Below are positions 50,441 to 52,672 of a DNA stretch of 52,672 nucleotides, piece after piece. The position numbers and the translations under genes were made by a program. The notes below the pieces were generated by a model. The model did no database searches. It saw only the letters and a list, made by a program, of their open reading frames with translations, and was not told the DNA's origin. The stretch spans positions 1-52,672 of the forward strand of contig NZ_JAOUSF010000008.1 of the NCBI RefSeq assembly GCF_025660475.1. The letters run 5' to 3'. Source of the DNA: Perspicuibacillus lycopersici. Its GTDB lineage: Bacteria; Bacillota; Bacilli; Bacillales; Caldibacillaceae. How positions within the stretch are numbered: the first letter of the stretch is position 1; every line of letters starts with the position of its first letter.

Positions 50441-51904
50441 TCACATTTCATTTTTAACAATCATTATTTTTCTTTCTTTTATCCAATCTCCACCATGGAA
50501 CTTTGCCCCAACCATTACTAATTTTTCTATTAATAAAATATGCTCGTCCACAATGATTTCACCCTTAAGAATTACCGGAATTCCCGGTGGGTAAGGGATG
50601 ATATTTTCAAATGATATCTGACCCACTGACTGTTCAAATGGTACTACTTCTTTTTCCGTCTGATTTAATTTTTGATAATTCGCTTTGCTATGGGAAAGTC
50701 GAATCCCTTCATATTGTAATATATCCATATCAGAATTCCAATGTAACTTGGAATCTTGTAAAGATTTTATCGCTTTTTTTATACGAATAATTGTATCCTT
50801 TATAGGATATTCCACGCCACTCTTTAATAATGGAAAAATTAATAACACATTCCGTAAGTCTGCCAATTCTGCAAATATCGACTGTTCTTCAAGTGCTCTT
50901 TGTAGTGCGTAACCAGAAAATCCCATCGTTGACTGAATGGTAATTTTTAATGGATCGATGTAATATTCATGACCTTTTATAACAGTAATATCTTTAAGTT
51001 TATCCAATTCCTCCATAAACGAACGTATCTGACCCACTAAAAACTTCAGATCTTCTTTTGTATAGGAGGCAACGTAGCCCCTAGCATAATCAAGGGATGC
51101 CATAATCGGATAGGAAGGCGAACTGGACTGTAGCATGCGTAAATAGTCTTTTACTTTTTGAAGCGAAATCAAAGAGCTATTGAAATGCAAGTAAGAGCCC
51201 ATTGTCATAGCAGGTAATGTTTTATGTGCAGAATGAACTACAATATCTGCACCATATTCCAAAGCAGATTTAGGAAATGGCTCTCCAATAACAAAATGAG
51301 CACCATGTGCCTCATCTACAAGTACCGGAATCGAACGCGAGTGTGCTAAATTTATAATTTCCTTTATCGAATAGTTAATCCCATAATAATTAGGATTTGT
51401 TAAAATAATGCCTTTTATATTTGGATATTTTTCAAGTGCTTCCTTAACAAAGCTTACTTCTACCTCACCAGATATTTGCCTTGTCTTATCAATATTAGGC
51501 GCAAGAAATATTGGCTGCACATTTGCCAGCTCTAAGCCATTCATTATTGATTGATGGGAATTTCGTTGTACTAATACTTCATCACCCTCACGGAAGGTAG
51601 CTAATATCATCGCAATATTTCCCACCGTTGAACCATTGACAAGAAAAAAACTACTATTCGTGTTGTAAAGGTCTGATAATAATTGCTGTGCTTCTTCAAT
51701 CGCTCCCTCCGGTGCATGTAAATCATCTAATCTACTAAGCTCGGTTTGATCGATTTGCATAATTGCTTGGAAAAATGGAGTTATCTCTTGATCTTGTGAT
51801 AAAAGCATACCATTTTTATGACCAGGTACATGAAAGGACACTGGTTGATTTTTATTATGATTTATTAATGCCTGAACTAACGGCATCATCATTTTCTTCT
51901 CCAT
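50441..51904 (-). CDS. yaaO: Orn/Lys/Arg decarboxylase family protein YaaO
   Basis: This PLP fold-type I decarboxylase has 487 aa and lacks the N-terminal wing domain of the large E. coli enzymes, like the SpeA-type decarboxylases of Bacillus. Seen: FHVPGHKNG at the start, DDLHAPEGAI, VNGSTVGN, VLVDEAHGAH (near residues 195-203) and the PLP lysine K228 in SAHKT. A C-terminal domain has IPYPPGIPV. Its substrate (lysine, arginine or other) cannot be fixed. AAGGAG precedes the ATG. In B. subtilis xpaC and yaaN lie between csfB and yaaO; both are missing here. Confidence 0.93.
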   Translation of the reverse strand: MEKKMMMPLVQALINHNKNQPVSFHVPGHKNGMLLSQDQEITPFFQAIMQIDQTELSRLDDLHAPEGAIEEAQQLLSDLYNTNSSFFLVNGSTVGNIAMILATFREGDEVLVQRNSHQSIMNGLELANVQPIFLAPNIDKTRQISGEVEVSFVKEALEKYPNIKGIILTNPNYYGINYSIKEIINLAHSRSIPVLVDEAHGAHFVIGEPFPKSALEYGADIVVHSAHKTLPAMTMGSYLHFNSSLISLQKVKDYLRMLQSSSPSYPIMASLDYARGYVASYTKEDLKFLVGQIRSFMEELDKLKDITVIKGHEYYIDPLKITIQSTMGFSGYALQRALEEQSIFAELADLRNVLLIFPLLKSGVEYPIKDTIIRIKKAIKSLQDSKLHWNSDMDILQYEGIRLSHSKANYQKLNQTEKEVVPFEQSVGQISFENIIPYPPGIPVILKGEIIVDEHILLIEKLVMVGAKFHGGDWIKERKIMIVKNEM

Positions 51905-51928
51905 AAATAAATTACTCCTTTATCTTAA

Positions 51929-51959
51929 CAAAACAAAATAACCTATCGTAACATAGGCT
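51929..51959 (-). terminator. Probable csfB terminator
   Basis: AGCCTAT pairs with ATAGGTT (one G-T pair) around a 6-base loop (51940-51959), followed by ATTTTGTTTTG on the minus strand. Confidence 0.6.
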
Positions 51960-52047
51960 ATTAAAAGTAATCATATGAACTTATTTATCTTATTATACTC
52001 TAATTAACGATAATTACGAATCTCGATTTCCTAATTACTTATAAATA

Positions 52048-52248
52048 TTAAGAATAAATACTAGTTGATTTTATCTTTTTCATTTGGTTTACATAAAATT
52101 TATACAGTGGTTGATCAGTCTCGGTTTGAACAATATCTTTTTCGCACTCTCGGCAAATAAAGGAATTATATAAAAAGTAACCATGTTCTTTTTGCTGTTC
52201 ACATATAATACATTTTTCTTTATTGGTTTGGTTCAAATCTTCACTCAT
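52048..52248 (-). CDS. csfB: Anti-sigma factor Gin (CsfB)
   Basis: Gin binds sigma-G early in the forespore and sigma-E in the mother cell, keeping them in order. The 66-aa chain has the family's zinc pairs CIIC and CREC, with LYNSFICRECEKDIV and the tail ending STSIYS. I choose the ATG at 52248, preceded by GGAGGTGGAG; the open frame begins six codons earlier inside that site. A consensus forespore promoter lies just upstream. Confidence 0.93.
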   Translation of the reverse strand: MSEDLNQTNKEKCIICEQQKEHGYFLYNSFICRECEKDIVQTETDQPLYKFYVNQMKKIKSTSIYS

Positions 52249-52267
52249 TTCTCCACCTCCGCACATA

Positions 52268-52298
52268 TAGTATGTACTATGAAGCTAGTTTTTATTCA
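52268..52298 (-). promoter_or_regulatory. csfB sigma-G/sigma-F promoter
   Basis: On the minus strand TGAATA (52298-52293), 18-base spacer, CATACTA (52274-52268). The -10 is the sigma-G consensus. In B. subtilis csfB is mainly a sigma-F gene. The rest of the gap 52299-52552 shows no gene or RNA that I can support. Confidence 0.75.
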
Positions 52299-52552
52299 AA
52301 ATGTTAAACTTATTTTTTCTGAGGATAATAAATTGCCGTCTATATAAATTATGTAAAGTTAAGTAGATTAGTGATTGTATATATAAAAAGCACAAGCTGA
52401 GAAATTATGAATTGTTATTGTAATTGAAGTCCGCCACACAATAAATATAATGTTAATCCTTCGGCTAACCCATCGTGTATCCAATCTATTTAGCTGATTA
52501 CTCAATAACCTTATCGCATCAAAGAACAACCATCCTTTAGAAAAAACAAGCA

Positions 52553-52584
52553 CAAAAAAAGAACAGCTTTATTTCAGCTGTTCT
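52553..52584 (-). terminator. rrn operon terminator
   Basis: AGAACAGCT pairs with AGCTGTTCT around a 7-base loop (52560-52584), then seven T on the minus strand, right after the 5S gene. Confidence 0.95.
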
Positions 52585-52591
52585 TCGCGCT

Positions 52592-52672
<81 letters not shown>

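Noticed and set aside
52368..52553. 61-aa minus-strand open frame between 5S rRNA and csfB
   Set aside because: Low-complexity, no ribosome-binding site, ends before the csfB promoter; likely chance.

Overview
The window is a low-GC Firmicute chromosome segment with Bacillus-type sporulation genes (spoIIE, spoVT, spoVG, fin, csfB/gin, yabG, sspF, yabP/yabQ). It is AT-rich, and its proteins align with Bacillus subtilis at near-identical lengths. Several start sites and indels and the missing pab, xpaC and yaaN genes fit an Oceanobacillus/Virgibacillus-like member of the Bacillaceae better than Bacillus itself; that placement is inference. The segment lies between two rRNA operons: the 5' end of a 16S gene at the left edge and the 3' end of a 5S gene at the right edge. 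Both are on the minus strand, as are nearly all protein genes. It corresponds to the csfB-to-lysS stretch between rrnA and rrnJ near the B. subtilis origin, shown here in reverse.

Layout, right to left in transcription order. (1) 5S rRNA, csfB, yaaO, tmk, darA, yaaR, holB, ricT, yabA, yabB, yazA, rsmI: nucleotide metabolism, DNA polymerase III delta', initiation control, tRNA/rRNA modification and c-di-AMP sensing. (2) abrB alone on the plus strand with Spo0A-like sites, then metS with an attenuator-like leader. (3) tatD, yabE, rnmV, ksgA, yabG, veg, sspF: rRNA maturation, cell-wall and spore genes. (4) ispE, purR, ridA, spoVG, glmU, prs, ctc, pth, fin, mfd: isoprenoid, purine and cell-wall precursor genes, then the translation and repair group. 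(5) spoVT, yabM, yabN, rqcP, yabP, yabQ, divIC, yabR: spore cortex and coat, ribosome rescue and division. (6) A lone tRNA-Met on the plus strand, then spoIIE, yabS, yabT. (7) tilS, hpt, ftsH, coaX, hslO, cysK, folP, folB, folK, yazB, dusB, lysS, then the next rrn operon with tandem promoters.

Regulation can be read directly in many places. spoIIE has the unusual 21-bp spacer of Spo0A-activated sigma-A promoters. purR has two PurBoxes over its own promoter. yabG has a consensus sigma-K promoter and csfB a consensus sigma-G promoter. spoVG has a sigma-H-like promoter beside an AT-rich tract, veg has tandem near-consensus promoters, and cysK has a CymR-like site. Most transcription units end in clear intrinsic terminators.

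I see no phage, IS element, CRISPR array, defence island or biosynthetic cluster, so this is essentially a conserved core region. The observations most worth a second look are an apparent one-base frameshift right after the yabG start codon, the head-on tRNA-Met beside spoIIE, a terminator-like hairpin in the metS leader without T-box or S-box consensus, a long near-perfect hairpin between tmk and darA, and an unusually long spoVT-mfd intergenic region.
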